Shown in pieces: positions 50,036 through 58,560 of a DNA stretch of 64,000 nt. Every line of letters begins with the position of its first letter. Within the stretch, counting starts at the first letter, position 1. Position numbers and translations under genes: made by a program. Source of the DNA: DATBGS01 sp036557885 (lineage in GTDB: Bacteria; Chloroflexota; Ktedonobacteria; Ktedonobacterales; DATBGS01); NCBI GenBank assembly GCA_036557885.1, contig DATBGS010000090.1, forward strand, positions 1 to 64,000, in the 5' to 3' direction. The notes beneath the pieces were generated by a model. It had not been told where the DNA came from and ran no database searches. It saw only the letters and a list, made by a program, of their open reading frames with translations.

Positions 50036-51595
50036 ATGCAGATTACGTTTTTAGGTCAGGCTGGCTTATATATAGAAACACATGGCAAAAGTATTCTTTG
50101 TGACCCCTGGTTTAACCCCGCGTATTTTGCTTCCTGGTTCCCTTTCCCCAGTAATGAAGGCATTGATCCCGCGCGTCTAGCCCATCCCACCTATCTGTAT
50201 ATTTCGCATTTGCACCATGATCACTTTGACCCAACGTTTCTGGCGGCGCATGTTTCTAAGGATGCCACTGTGATTCTGCCTGAGTATCCGCTTGATCGGC
50301 TGGAGAGGGAACTGCGAGAAGTAGGATTTACGTCGTTTCTTAAAACAGAGAATGCTGTGCCGGTGACGGTGGATGGCTTGAAGCTGATGGTGATGGCGCT
50401 GGTGGCTCCGACGGATGGGCCGCTGGGCGATTCGGCGCTGCTGGTGGATGATGGGGAGGTGCGGGTGCTGAACCAGAATGATTCGCGGCCTATTGAACTG
50501 GAGAGGCTGCTGGAGCATGGGCCATTTGACGCGCTGTTTTTGCAGTTTTCCGGGGCGATCTGGTATCCGATGGTGTATGATTTTCCAGAAAAAATGAAGC
50601 TGGCGGTTGGCAGGAAGAAGCGCGTGGATGGCATGGGCCGCGCCTATCGCTATATTCAGATGCTGGCGCCGCGCGTGGTGGTGCCTTCGGCTGGCCCACC
50701 CTGCTTTCTGGATGAGGATTTGTTTGCGTTTAACGATGTTGACCGCGAGGTGACCAATACCTTCCCTGATCAGACGGTGTTTCTGGAGTATCTGGCGGAG
50801 CAAGGCGCAGCCGGACATGGGGCGGTAGATGGGCGGCTGATGGTGCCGGGGAGCGTGGCCGAACTGACGCCAGAGTGCTTTACGGTGCAGCATCCTTTCC
50901 CTGATGGGCAGGTGCAGGCCATTTTTTCGCAGAAGCAGCAGTATCTCAGGGAGTATCAGCGTCGGCAATGGCCGATGATTCAGCGCGAGCACGCAAGCTG
51001 GACGAGCGGGAAGGTGGATGTGCTGGCGGAGTTGAAAGCCTGGTTTGAGCCACTGCTGGCGCAGGCGGATTATATCTGCGCGGGTATTCATGATATTGTG
51101 CTGCTTGATCTGGGTGAGTTGGGGATTGTGCTTGATTTCCGCGAGCGGCAGGTGCGGCAGTGGGATGGGGAGGAATGGGCGTATCGCTTCCGCATTCAGC
51201 GCGCGCTGGTGGAGCGCTGCATTGAGCGCCATTATGAGGATTGGGTGAACGAACTCTTTCTTTCGTGCCGCTTTGAGGCCAGCCGCAAGGGGACGTATAA
51301 CGATTATATTTATACGTTTTTTAAGTGTCTGAGCGAGGAGCGGATTCAGTACGCCGAGGGGTTTTACGCGGAACATGGGCCAACGCAGGGAACCTGGGAA
51401 GCTGCTGGCTACCGGATTCAGAAGCGCTGCCCGCATATGAAGGCTGATCTGGCACGCTTTGCGGTGATTGAAGATGGGGTGCTGACCTGTCGGCTGCATA
51501 ACTGGCAGTTTGAGCTGGCGACAGGGCGCTGTTTAACGTCAACCGGGCACACGTTGTTTGCCAAGCCTGTTGAGAAAGAGGAGCCAAAAGCCTGA
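50036..51595 (+). CDS. namH: UDP-MurNAc hydroxylase-like protein (MBL-fold plus C-terminal Rieske centre)
   Basis: 519 residues. The N-terminal metallo-beta-lactamase fold has CDPWFNPAYFASWFPFP and YISHLHHDHFD. The middle contains GAIWYPMVYDFPEKM, VVPSAGPPCFLDED and YNDYIYTFFKCLSEERIQYAEG. The C-terminus is a Rieske [2Fe-2S] site, CPH...CRLH with 16 residues between (KRCPHMKADLARF ... LTCRLHNWQFELATGRC). This architecture matches mycobacterial NamH, which hydroxylates UDP-N-acetylmuramate to the N-glycolyl form, and is related to CMP-sialate hydroxylase. ATG 50036 has AGGAG eight bases upstream. Divergent from mraY, which uses the expected product. The assignment to NamH rests on family resemblance. 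Confidence 0.86.
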   Translation: MQITFLGQAGLYIETHGKSILCDPWFNPAYFASWFPFPSNEGIDPARLAHPTYLYISHLHHDHFDPTFLAAHVSKDATVILPEYPLDRLERELREVGFTSFLKTENAVPVTVDGLKLMVMALVAPTDGPLGDSALLVDDGEVRVLNQNDSRPIELERLLEHGPFDALFLQFSGAIWYPMVYDFPEKMKLAVGRKKRVDGMGRAYRYIQMLAPRVVVPSAGPPCFLDEDLFAFNDVDREVTNTFPDQTVFLEYLAEQGAAGHGAVDGRLMVPGSVAELTPECFTVQHPFPDGQVQAIFSQKQQYLREYQRRQWPMIQREHASWTSGKVDVLAELKAWFEPLLAQADYICAGIHDIVLLDLGELGIVLDFRERQVRQWDGEEWAYRFRIQRALVERCIERHYEDWVNELFLSCRFEASRKGTYNDYIYTFFKCLSEERIQYAEGFYAEHGPTQGTWEAAGYRIQKRCPHMKADLARFAVIEDGVLTCRLHNWQFELATGRCLTSTGHTLFAKPVEKEEPKA

Positions 51596-51770
51596 AATAA
51601 GACGGCAGCAAAGCGCGGGCTTGTATCCTTTGGCGGCGTTGAAGCGTCTCTCAGGTAGAGGCTTGTATTGTGGTGCAACCCTTCAGCGAAATTCAGCAAT
51701 GATGATCCCTGTAGTTTTTGCGGATAGCTCGTGTTTGCCCCGCTGCCGGGGTATGAGAAAGGTACCTTAC

Positions 51771-52463
51771 ATGGAGACGACCGTTCAGGATTCCCCCAAT
51801 CTTTCCCGTGTTTCTTTGTTTGCTGATCTTGATGAGGAAGGGATCAAAGAGCTATCAGCAATCGCGCGCAAGCGTATCTTTCGCCAGGGTGAGGTCATAT
51901 TTCACCGCGATGACCCAGGGCAGGTGCTGTATATTATCAGAGAGGGCAAGGTGAAGATTTGCCTGACCAGCCCGGATGGTCAGGAGGTGTCGCTGACGGT
52001 GCTTGGCGCGGGGGAGTGCTTTGGCGAACTGGCGATTCTGGATGGGGAGCCGCGCTCTACCGATGCGATTGCGCTGGAGCGGCTGGAGGTCTATACGCTG
52101 CAACGCCAGGACTTCATCAATGTGGTGTTGAATCATCCCAAGATTGCTATTCAGGTGATGAAGGTGCTTTCGCAGCGGCTGCGCCAGACGGACCAGCAGA
52201 TCGAAGACTTGCTGTTTTTGGATGTGTATGGGCGCGTGGCAAAGAAATTGCTTGAACTTTCGGAGTCGCATGGCGTCCCAACGCCGCAGGGCATTCGGAT
52301 TGAGCTGCGGCTGACGCAGCAGGAGTTGGCTTCGATGGTGGGTGCCTCGCGCGAGAGCGTGAATAAGGTGATGGGCTACTTCACTGATAAGCGCTATGTG
52401 ATGACGGATAAGCACAAAGTTACGCTGATGAAGCTGGCTGACCTACGAAGGCGAGTGTATTGA
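51771..52463 (+). CDS. Crp/Fnr-family transcriptional regulator
   Basis: 230 residues. The cNMP-binding beta-roll runs from SLFADLDEEGIKELSAIARKR to VLGAGECFGELAILDGEPRSTDAIAL; the phosphate-binding cassette GELAILDGEPRSTDA keeps Glu and Arg as in cAMP binders. A long dimer helix and a C-terminal winged HTH follow (LTQQELASMVGASRESVNKVMGYF). No Fe-S cysteines as in Fnr. ATG 51771 was chosen; the frame is open 71 codons upstream, overlapping the namH end. It could respond to cAMP or similar; the regulon is unknown. Confidence 0.92.
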   Translation: METTVQDSPNLSRVSLFADLDEEGIKELSAIARKRIFRQGEVIFHRDDPGQVLYIIREGKVKICLTSPDGQEVSLTVLGAGECFGELAILDGEPRSTDAIALERLEVYTLQRQDFINVVLNHPKIAIQVMKVLSQRLRQTDQQIEDLLFLDVYGRVAKKLLELSESHGVPTPQGIRIELRLTQQELASMVGASRESVNKVMGYFTDKRYVMTDKHKVTLMKLADLRRRVY

Positions 52464-52590
52464 TGCAAGGTCGTGACCGTTCTCCCTGGATAACCGTTCT
52501 CCAAACAAGAGAGGATGCGCCTCTCTCAGGTGCTCCAGGGGAACGGTATCTTTTTGTGAGAGGCAACTATCGAGCAGCGGGGGGTGGCGC

Positions 52591-53679
52591 GTGAGAAGCG
52601 TTGCCGAAAATCAAGAGCCGATGCAGGCTGAATCATCGGCAGTGCTGCGCAGCCCCTGGTATACACAGCTTTGGTATCTCTGGAAGGAGATGCGCCCGCG
52701 CCAGTGGTCGAAAAACCTGCTGGTGTTTGCCGGATTGGTGTTTGCGCAGCGTGTGCTGGACTGGGTGGCGCTTGGACGGGCATTTGGGGCGTTTGTGGTC
52801 TTTTGCCTGCTTTCCAGCGTGGTCTATCTGATCAATGATCTGAAAGACCTGGAGTCTGATCGCCAGCATCCGACGAAACGCTTTCGCCCGCTGGCGGCTG
52901 GAAAGCTGGCGACGCCGGTGGCGGTGGTGGGCGCGGCGTTGCTTGGTGGGCTGGCGGCGACGCTGACGATTGTGTTGACGGTGTTGCCGGTGGCGAGTGG
53001 GGCGGCGCAAAGTATTCATTTCTCGCTGGCGCCGTTCGGGGTGACGCTGGTGCAGATGCCAACCCCAGGGCTGGCAAATCAGTATGGCTTTTTGGGGAAC
53101 CTGGGCGGCGGGGCGTTTTTATTCGCGGCGGTGGCGCTGAGTTATCTGGCGCTGAATCTGGCGTATACGTTCCGGCTGAAGCATGTGGTGATTGTGGATG
53201 TGTTTTGCCTGGCGGGGGGGTTTGTGCTGCGGGCGATGGCGGGGGCGGTGGTGATTCCTGTGCCCATTTCGCCCTGGCTGTATCTATGCACGCTGCTGCT
53301 TTCGCTGTTTATGGCGCTGGGCAAGCGGCGGCATGAATTGGTGCTGCTGGAGGCGAATGCCTCGCTGCACCGCAAGAGCTTGCAGGAGTACAGCCCGCAA
53401 CTGTTGGATCAGATGATTACAGTGGTAACGTCGGCAACGGTGATGGCCTATAGCCTGTATACCTTTCAGAGCACGACGGGTAATCACCGGCTGATGATTA
53501 CGATTCCGTTTGTGCTGTATGGCATTTTTCGCTATCTGTATCTAATTTATATGAAGATGGAAGGCGGCAGCCCGGAAGAGATTCTTTTGCGCGATAAGCA
53601 TGTGTTGGGGGCGGTGACATTGTGTGTGGTGAGTATGTTTGTGCTGCTGTATCTGACGTCAGGTGCTCAATCCCGATAA
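52591..53679 (+). CDS. UbiA-family prenyltransferase, DPPR-synthase-like
   Basis: 362 residues with about nine membrane helices. The first loop RPRQWSKNLLVFAGLVFAQ and NDLKDLESDRQHPTKRFRPLAAG (Asp-rich site) are hallmarks of the decaprenyl-phosphate 5-phosphoribosyltransferase branch of UbiA, which moves phosphoribose onto polyprenyl phosphate. A 30-residue insertion (GLAATLTIVLTVLPVASGAAQ...) enlarges the third and fourth helices. The start is GTG. The C-terminus ends in AQSR, and its stop codon lies inside the 53665-53690 hairpin that looks like an insertion-element end, so the last residues may be foreign. Confidence 0.85.
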   Translation: MRSVAENQEPMQAESSAVLRSPWYTQLWYLWKEMRPRQWSKNLLVFAGLVFAQRVLDWVALGRAFGAFVVFCLLSSVVYLINDLKDLESDRQHPTKRFRPLAAGKLATPVAVVGAALLGGLAATLTIVLTVLPVASGAAQSIHFSLAPFGVTLVQMPTPGLANQYGFLGNLGGGAFLFAAVALSYLALNLAYTFRLKHVVIVDVFCLAGGFVLRAMAGAVVIPVPISPWLYLCTLLLSLFMALGKRRHELVLLEANASLHRKSLQEYSPQLLDQMITVVTSATVMAYSLYTFQSTTGNHRLMITIPFVLYGIFRYLYLIYMKMEGGSPEEILLRDKHVLGAVTLCVVSMFVLLYLTSGAQSR

Positions 53680-54060
53680 TCGGGATGAGCTTGTATCCGG
53701 CCTCCGCCTCAATTCACCAGACCTTGGAGGGCAGTCTGATGCTTCAACTTCATAGGCTGATACATTGCTTAGCTTCCGTGCATCTGGGCCACCTGACACC
53801 TGGCCCGTCCTGGCCCAGCGTGCCGAGTCAGGAGCGTTCTCTTGGCGTTGCGCTGAAACCTGTTTGCCTGCCTACCAAAAGGGAACCATCCCTTCCAACC
53901 CTCAGCAGTGTCTACGCGCATCCTTTGTTCCCTGACCGCACTCAGCATCCTGTGCAGCGCGGCCTCCTTGCGTCAACCGTCTCTCTTGCGTACCGACGCC
54001 TCCGTACTGTCCCTGCCGCAAGTGCCCAGGCACGTCTCAAGTATAGCACACAGCAACCAG
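53665..54060 (-). mobile_element. Possible decayed IS200/IS605-type (TnpB) right-end remnant
   Basis: A 12-bp hairpin with one bulge (53665-53677 / 53679-53690, ATCCCGAT/ATCGGGAT core) sits at the 3' end of the UbiA gene. Read on the minus strand, the 400 bp before it holds a small open frame ending MKLKHQTALQGLVN, then GGCGGAGGCCGG and the hairpin, in the manner of a tnpB 3' end with its right-end RNA. No intact tnpB or tnpA remains. This is a weak, pattern-based assignment. Confidence 0.3.
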
Positions 54061-54199
54061 AAATTCAAGGTTCCAACCAGGTGTGGTCTCGTGCCACAGG
54101 GTATCATACCAACAGAAGGGCCATTCCTCCCGCTCACCTGAAGGTGATGGGAATCCTGGCCCCTTTCTTTGAGAAGAAGCTGGGGAGCAGGAACGGCTG
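53680..54199. other. 520-bp gap without a recognised gene
   Basis: The plus-strand frame 53622-54200 has no recognisable domain, is rich in Pro/Ser/Thr/Leu and begins inside UbiA; it is not called. Content is described under the possible element remnant. The last 60 bp before the flippase-like gene hold an AGGTGATGGGAATCC segment without clear function. Confidence 0.5.
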
Positions 54200-55225
54200 A
54201 TGCTGGGCAGTGGGCAGATACGCGCAAAGGTGGTTCTCTCGCTGATCTTTGGCGTGGTGGTGATTGCCGGGGTTTCGTTTTTTGCCGATGTGCCCCGGCT
54301 GCTTCAGGCGCTGCGCCAGTTTCCCTGGGGGCTGCTTCCGGCCATCCTGGGGCTGACGCTGTTGAACTATGGCCTGCGCTTTGTGAAGTGGGATTACTAT
54401 TTGCATCGCCTGGGGCTGGCTGTGCCTCGGCTCGTCAGTTTGAAGATATTTGTGGCGGGCCTTTCGATGGCGATTACCCCAGGCAAGGTTGGGGAGCTAC
54501 TTAAATCGTATTTATTAAAGCGCTATAACGGCAGCCCGATTAGCCGCACAGCCCCTATTATTATGGCTGAGCGCGTGACCGATGGGCTGGCGATGCTGAT
54601 TTTGGCGGCGGGCGGGCTGGCGCTGACCGGGATTGGCTGGCAGGGCTTGCTGGCAATTTTGCTGGCAGCGACGGCCCTGATCGGGGTGATCCAGTATCGC
54701 CCGCTGGCGCTGGTTTTGTTGGGCTGGGGCGAGCGCTTGCCGGTGGTCCGGCGTTTTGCCGGGGGGCTGCGCGCATTTTATGAGAGCGCCTATGTGCTGC
54801 TTGGCTTTCGCCCGCTGCTGTTGGCCGTAACGATTGGTCTGGTGTCGTGGTCTGGAGAATGCGTGGCGTTTTATCTGGTGCTGGTGGGCCTGGGCGTGCC
54901 TGCTTCGTGGACGCTGCTGGTGCAGGCGGCTTTTATCCTGGCAACTTCGACGCTGATTGGCTCGGTGACAGGCTTGCCAGGAGGATTGGGCAGCGCTGAT
55001 TTGAGCATTCTTGGGCTGATCGTGGCGCTGGTGACGCGCGATACGACGGTGGCCGGGGCCGCGACACTGCTGATTCGCTTTTGTACGCTGTGGTTTGGGG
55101 TGAGCCTTGGGGCCATTGGATTGCTGGTCTTCCGGCGATCACTGCTCAAGGCTGGCGATGGGTTTTCTGGATCGCATGACGATAAAGATGCTGCTGAACC
55201 GGAGACGGTTGCTGTGGCTGAGTGA
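54200..55225 (+). CDS. UPF0104 / lysylphosphatidylglycerol synthase TM flippase-like protein
   Basis: 341 residues, about eight membrane helices. Shares the family blocks LNYGLRFVKWDYYLHRLG, SMAITPGKVGELLKSYLL, AERVTDGLAMLIL and SVTGLPGGLGSADLSILGLIV, the same as the gene at 4755-5879 but without its N-terminal extension. Such proteins are often encoded beside polyprenyl-phosphate sugar genes and may move lipid-linked sugars; this is inference. ATG with AGGAACGG upstream. 79 bp before the polyprenol-phosphate mannose synthase-like gene on the same strand. Confidence 0.88.
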   Translation: MLGSGQIRAKVVLSLIFGVVVIAGVSFFADVPRLLQALRQFPWGLLPAILGLTLLNYGLRFVKWDYYLHRLGLAVPRLVSLKIFVAGLSMAITPGKVGELLKSYLLKRYNGSPISRTAPIIMAERVTDGLAMLILAAGGLALTGIGWQGLLAILLAATALIGVIQYRPLALVLLGWGERLPVVRRFAGGLRAFYESAYVLLGFRPLLLAVTIGLVSWSGECVAFYLVLVGLGVPASWTLLVQAAFILATSTLIGSVTGLPGGLGSADLSILGLIVALVTRDTTVAGAATLLIRFCTLWFGVSLGAIGLLVFRRSLLKAGDGFSGSHDDKDAAEPETVAVAE

Positions 55226-55316
55226 GGCTGCGCGGCTTGCAGGGGAGATGTGGATGTGAGGAGGCCAGCAATGGCAACGTGTTGGGCGCGGAGTTTCGTA
55301 GGAAATGGAGCAAGAG

Positions 55317-56114
55317 ATGAAAGCGTTAGTGGTTATTCCCACGTACAACGAGCGTGAGAACATAACGACGATTGTGGAGGAAGCGTTGCGCTTCGCCCCA
55401 CAGACTGATATTTTGATCATTGATGATAACTCGCCGGATGGGACGGGGGAGATTGCTGAAGGTTTGCATGAGCGCTTCCCCACTGTCTTTGCGCTGCACC
55501 GGCCTGGGAAATTGGGCCTGGGGACGGCGTATGTGACCGGCTTTAAGTACGCGCTGGAGCATGGCTACGATCTGGTGTTCGAGATGGATGCAGACTTTTC
55601 GCACGACCCGCGTTATCTGCCAGGCTTTTTCGAGAAGATTGAAGAGGCTGATCTGGTGATTGGGTCGCGCTATGTGCCTGGGGGAGATACGCCTAACTGG
55701 TCGCTGCTGCGGCGGTTTATCAGCGGTGGCGGCAATGTCTTTGCCAGGGTCATGCTGAGGCTGCCGATTAAGGATGCCACCGCCGGGTATCGCTGCTATC
55801 GGAGCAAGGTGCTGGCCGCGCTTGATCTCGATTCGATCACGTCTCAGGGCTATGCATTTCAGGTAGAGATGGCCTATCAAACGCTGCAAAGGGGCTTCCG
55901 GGTGCGCGAAATCCCGATTATCTTTGTTGATCGGCGGGTGGGGCAATCCAAGATGTCGCGCAAGATTTTCCTGGAAGGATTTCTGTATGTGATGCGTGCC
56001 CGCTTCGGGAAGCGCCAGAAGCCGACCTCTGCTCCGAGGGTGCCGCAGATACCTCTCAGCGAACTTTCTTCGCCTACCCCTTCAGATGAGCAATTGAGCG
56101 CGTCAACGCGCTAA
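55317..56114 (+). CDS. GT2 polyprenol-phosphate mannose/glucose synthase-like
   Basis: 265 residues. Begins MKALVVIPTYNERENITTIVEE; LIIDDNSPDGTGEIAEGL and FEMDADFSHDPRYLPGFF (DxD motif) are donor and metal sites; IGSRYVPGGDTPNWSLLRRFISGGGNVFAR and IPIIFVDRRVGQSKMSRKIFLEG complete a DPM1/Ppm1-type enzyme. It makes polyprenyl-phosphate-mannose (or glucose) on the cytosolic face, the donor for GT-C transferases. ATG 55317 is preferred over 55305 because GGAG lies seven bases upstream of it. No membrane anchor domain. Three membrane glycosyltransferases follow, a coherent set. Confidence 0.92.
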   Translation: MKALVVIPTYNERENITTIVEEALRFAPQTDILIIDDNSPDGTGEIAEGLHERFPTVFALHRPGKLGLGTAYVTGFKYALEHGYDLVFEMDADFSHDPRYLPGFFEKIEEADLVIGSRYVPGGDTPNWSLLRRFISGGGNVFARVMLRLPIKDATAGYRCYRSKVLAALDLDSITSQGYAFQVEMAYQTLQRGFRVREIPIIFVDRRVGQSKMSRKIFLEGFLYVMRARFGKRQKPTSAPRVPQIPLSELSSPTPSDEQLSASTR

Positions 56115-56120
56115 AAAGCT

Positions 56121-58544
56121 ATGGCACAGCGTCAAAGACCTGGGTGGCGAGCGCGAGCAGGACTGGCCTGGATAACGGCGGTCTTGCTGGCGTACTATCT
56201 GGTGCATCCCCCGCTTTCTGGAGCATTTTTTACCCAGGTCTTTGCTCCGGCCCATCACCTCGCGGTTGATGCTCAGGTGCTGCTGCGCCTGGGTTCACAC
56301 CTGCTTGATCTGCTGCTGGCTTGCTGGCTGCTGCTTTTAGGGGCAGCCCTTGGGCAGTTCCTCTGGGTCGGAGTTGCTGGAGCCGCTAAAGCTGGTCTTT
56401 CCTCTGCCTCATCCAGCGAAGGGATGCTGCGCGTGGCCCTGGGGACGGGGTTGGGGCTGGGAGCGCTGGGCCTGGCAAGTTTTGGAGTCGGGCTGCTGGG
56501 CTGGCTTGCGCCCTGGGTGGTGTGGGGTGGCCTGACGCTGCTTTCTTTGCTCTGCTGGCGTCAGGGGTGGTGGGTGCTTGGCTGGACCTGGGGGCAGGTG
56601 CGGCTGATTCCACAGGCGTTCCGCGCGGGCACTATCCTCTCGCGCTGCTTATGGGGCTTTGTGCTGGTGACGCTGGCTCTGCTAGTGCTGGGGGCGCTGC
56701 TGCCGCCGACGGCCTGGGACGCGCTGATGTACCATCTGGCGGCTCCGGCGCGTGACGCTGCTCAGGGGCGCGTGCTCCCGGAGGTTTCCAATCTTCAGGG
56801 GTATCAGCCGCAACTGGTGGAGATGCTCTTTCTGGATGGCTTGCTGCTGCATGGTGATGGTGTTGCAGCGCTGTTGTCTGTGGGCTTTGGCGTGTTAAGT
56901 GTGCTGACCCTGGTGGCGCTTGTTCGCCAGATGACAGATGTGCTGCACAAGGGAGCGTTGGGTCTGCGTGCTGTCGCGCTCTTTTTGAGTATTCCCAGCT
57001 TGGTGCTGGTGCTGGGGTGGCCGTATGTGGATGGGGCGCTGGTCTACTATGAACTGGCGGCTCTGTGCGCGCTGCTGTGCTGGTGGAATGCGAAAGAAAC
57101 AGCGCGCATCAGGTGGCTTTTCCTGACGGGCGCGCTGGCGGGGTTGGCCCTGGATGTGAAGTATACGGCGGCTTTCGCGCTGGTCGCCCTGGCGCTGCTC
57201 ATCTTCTGGCGTTGCTGGCGTCTGTTTGGCATTCGACGGGTGCTCTGGCATATAGCCGGGTTTGGCGCGGTTGCTCTGCTAGTGGGTTCGCCCTGGCTGC
57301 TGCGCAATCTGTTTTTGACGGGCGACCCAATTTTTCCCTATCATCTGGGGCATCTCTTTGCTGCGGGGCCAGTGTGGGACGATGTACGCACACAGCACGC
57401 GGTGGAGGGGCCGGGCTGGGGGGTGGCTCAAGCGTGGCGGGTGCTGACGCTGCCATTAGAGGTGACGATTCTGGGCACGCAGGGGTCGGTGGAGTTTGAT
57501 GCGTCGTTGGGGCCGCTGCTGCTGCTGCTGCTGCCGCTTGGGATGCTGCTGTGGCCTGGAACTGCTTCTGGCGCTTCGGACGGTTTGAGCGCGAATGCAA
57601 GCGCGGGCGCTGCCGAGGCTGTACCTGCAAGACAAAACGCTGAGGATGCTGAAGAGCATCAGCAACCCGATGAGCACCAGCAGCCTGAGCAACGCCTGGC
57701 GGAAACTGCGCGGTCTGGCGCGCGGGTGATGGTTGCCGATGGGCGGCTGGTGCCAGAGAGGGTAGGCTGGACTGAGAAGCAAGTTGTAGGTGTTTTGCTG
57801 GCTTTTGCGGCCATCGAGGGGCTATGTTGGGGCGTGGAATTGCTGAGTGTGCATTTTGCCGCGCAGAGCCGCCTCTTTTTCCCGCTCTTTGCCGCGTTGG
57901 TCGTTCCGGCTGCCGTTGTGTGGCTGCGCCTTAAGGCGCCCACTGTGCGTGATGCGCCATCTTCGATGACCCCTGTGCTGTATCGGCTGGCAACGGGAGC
58001 GGTGGTGCTGGCGCTTGGCTGTGGGCTGCTTGCGCAACTGGCGGATACGTTGGGCAACGGAAATCTGCCCTATGAGCTGGGGCTGCAAAGCCGCGAGGCG
58101 TATCTTACTGATTACCTGGACCCCTATTATTCAGCGATGCAGGCTGTTGCGGCCCTTCCGTCCTCCGCGCACGTGCTTTTTTTGTGGGAGGTGCGCAGCT
58201 ATTATGCAGGGCGCGCGGTGCAGGCCGACCCATTTCTGGATAACTTCGACTATTATTATCGCCATTGCCCCACGCCTGAACAGATGGCGCGGTGCTTCAG
58301 GCAGGCGGGCTTTACGCATGTGCTTTTCTACGCGCAGGGGGTGCAACTAGTTCTGGAGGGGCGGCCAGGCGATCTTTCGGCGCAAGAAATAACGGCGCTG
58401 GAGGAGATGCTGGCGCAGTTCTCGGTGCCTGTCTATGCGGATTCAACACCGCTGCTTAAGAGCGGGCAGCAGGTGCCATCTGCGGCTGAACAGGCGTTGG
58501 GTGGGCAGGGGTGGTATCGGCTTTACACGCTGCCAGACGTGTGA
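56121..58544 (+). CDS. Large GT39-like membrane glycosyltransferase
   Basis: 807 residues, about 12 or more membrane helices with a soluble C-terminal tail. The TAWDALMYHLAAPARDAAQGRVL segment has the Asp expected at the first luminal loop of GT-C enzymes, then LQGYQPQLVEMLFLDGLLL; these resemble Chloroflexi GT39-type proteins that use polyprenyl-phosphate sugars. A hydrophilic Glu/Gln/His stretch (EEHQQPDEHQQPEQRL) around residue 510 is a low-complexity insert. It follows the mannose synthase-like gene by 6 bp, so the two are probably cotranscribed. Acceptor unknown. Confidence 0.8.
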   Translation: MAQRQRPGWRARAGLAWITAVLLAYYLVHPPLSGAFFTQVFAPAHHLAVDAQVLLRLGSHLLDLLLACWLLLLGAALGQFLWVGVAGAAKAGLSSASSSEGMLRVALGTGLGLGALGLASFGVGLLGWLAPWVVWGGLTLLSLLCWRQGWWVLGWTWGQVRLIPQAFRAGTILSRCLWGFVLVTLALLVLGALLPPTAWDALMYHLAAPARDAAQGRVLPEVSNLQGYQPQLVEMLFLDGLLLHGDGVAALLSVGFGVLSVLTLVALVRQMTDVLHKGALGLRAVALFLSIPSLVLVLGWPYVDGALVYYELAALCALLCWWNAKETARIRWLFLTGALAGLALDVKYTAAFALVALALLIFWRCWRLFGIRRVLWHIAGFGAVALLVGSPWLLRNLFLTGDPIFPYHLGHLFAAGPVWDDVRTQHAVEGPGWGVAQAWRVLTLPLEVTILGTQGSVEFDASLGPLLLLLLPLGMLLWPGTASGASDGLSANASAGAAEAVPARQNAEDAEEHQQPDEHQQPEQRLAETARSGARVMVADGRLVPERVGWTEKQVVGVLLAFAAIEGLCWGVELLSVHFAAQSRLFFPLFAALVVPAAVVWLRLKAPTVRDAPSSMTPVLYRLATGAVVLALGCGLLAQLADTLGNGNLPYELGLQSREAYLTDYLDPYYSAMQAVAALPSSAHVLFLWEVRSYYAGRAVQADPFLDNFDYYYRHCPTPEQMARCFRQAGFTHVLFYAQGVQLVLEGRPGDLSAQEITALEEMLAQFSVPVYADSTPLLKSGQQVPSAAEQALGGQGWYRLYTLPDV

Positions 58545-58560
58545 GCCGGTATCGCCTTTT

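Noticed and set aside
50177..51499. Minus-strand open frame of 440 residues
   Set aside because: Antisense to the namH-like gene, with Arg/His/Pro/Ile-rich sequence and no motifs.
53622..54200. Plus-strand open frame of 192 residues after UbiA
   Set aside because: Starts inside UbiA, has no domain, and runs through the probable element remnant.
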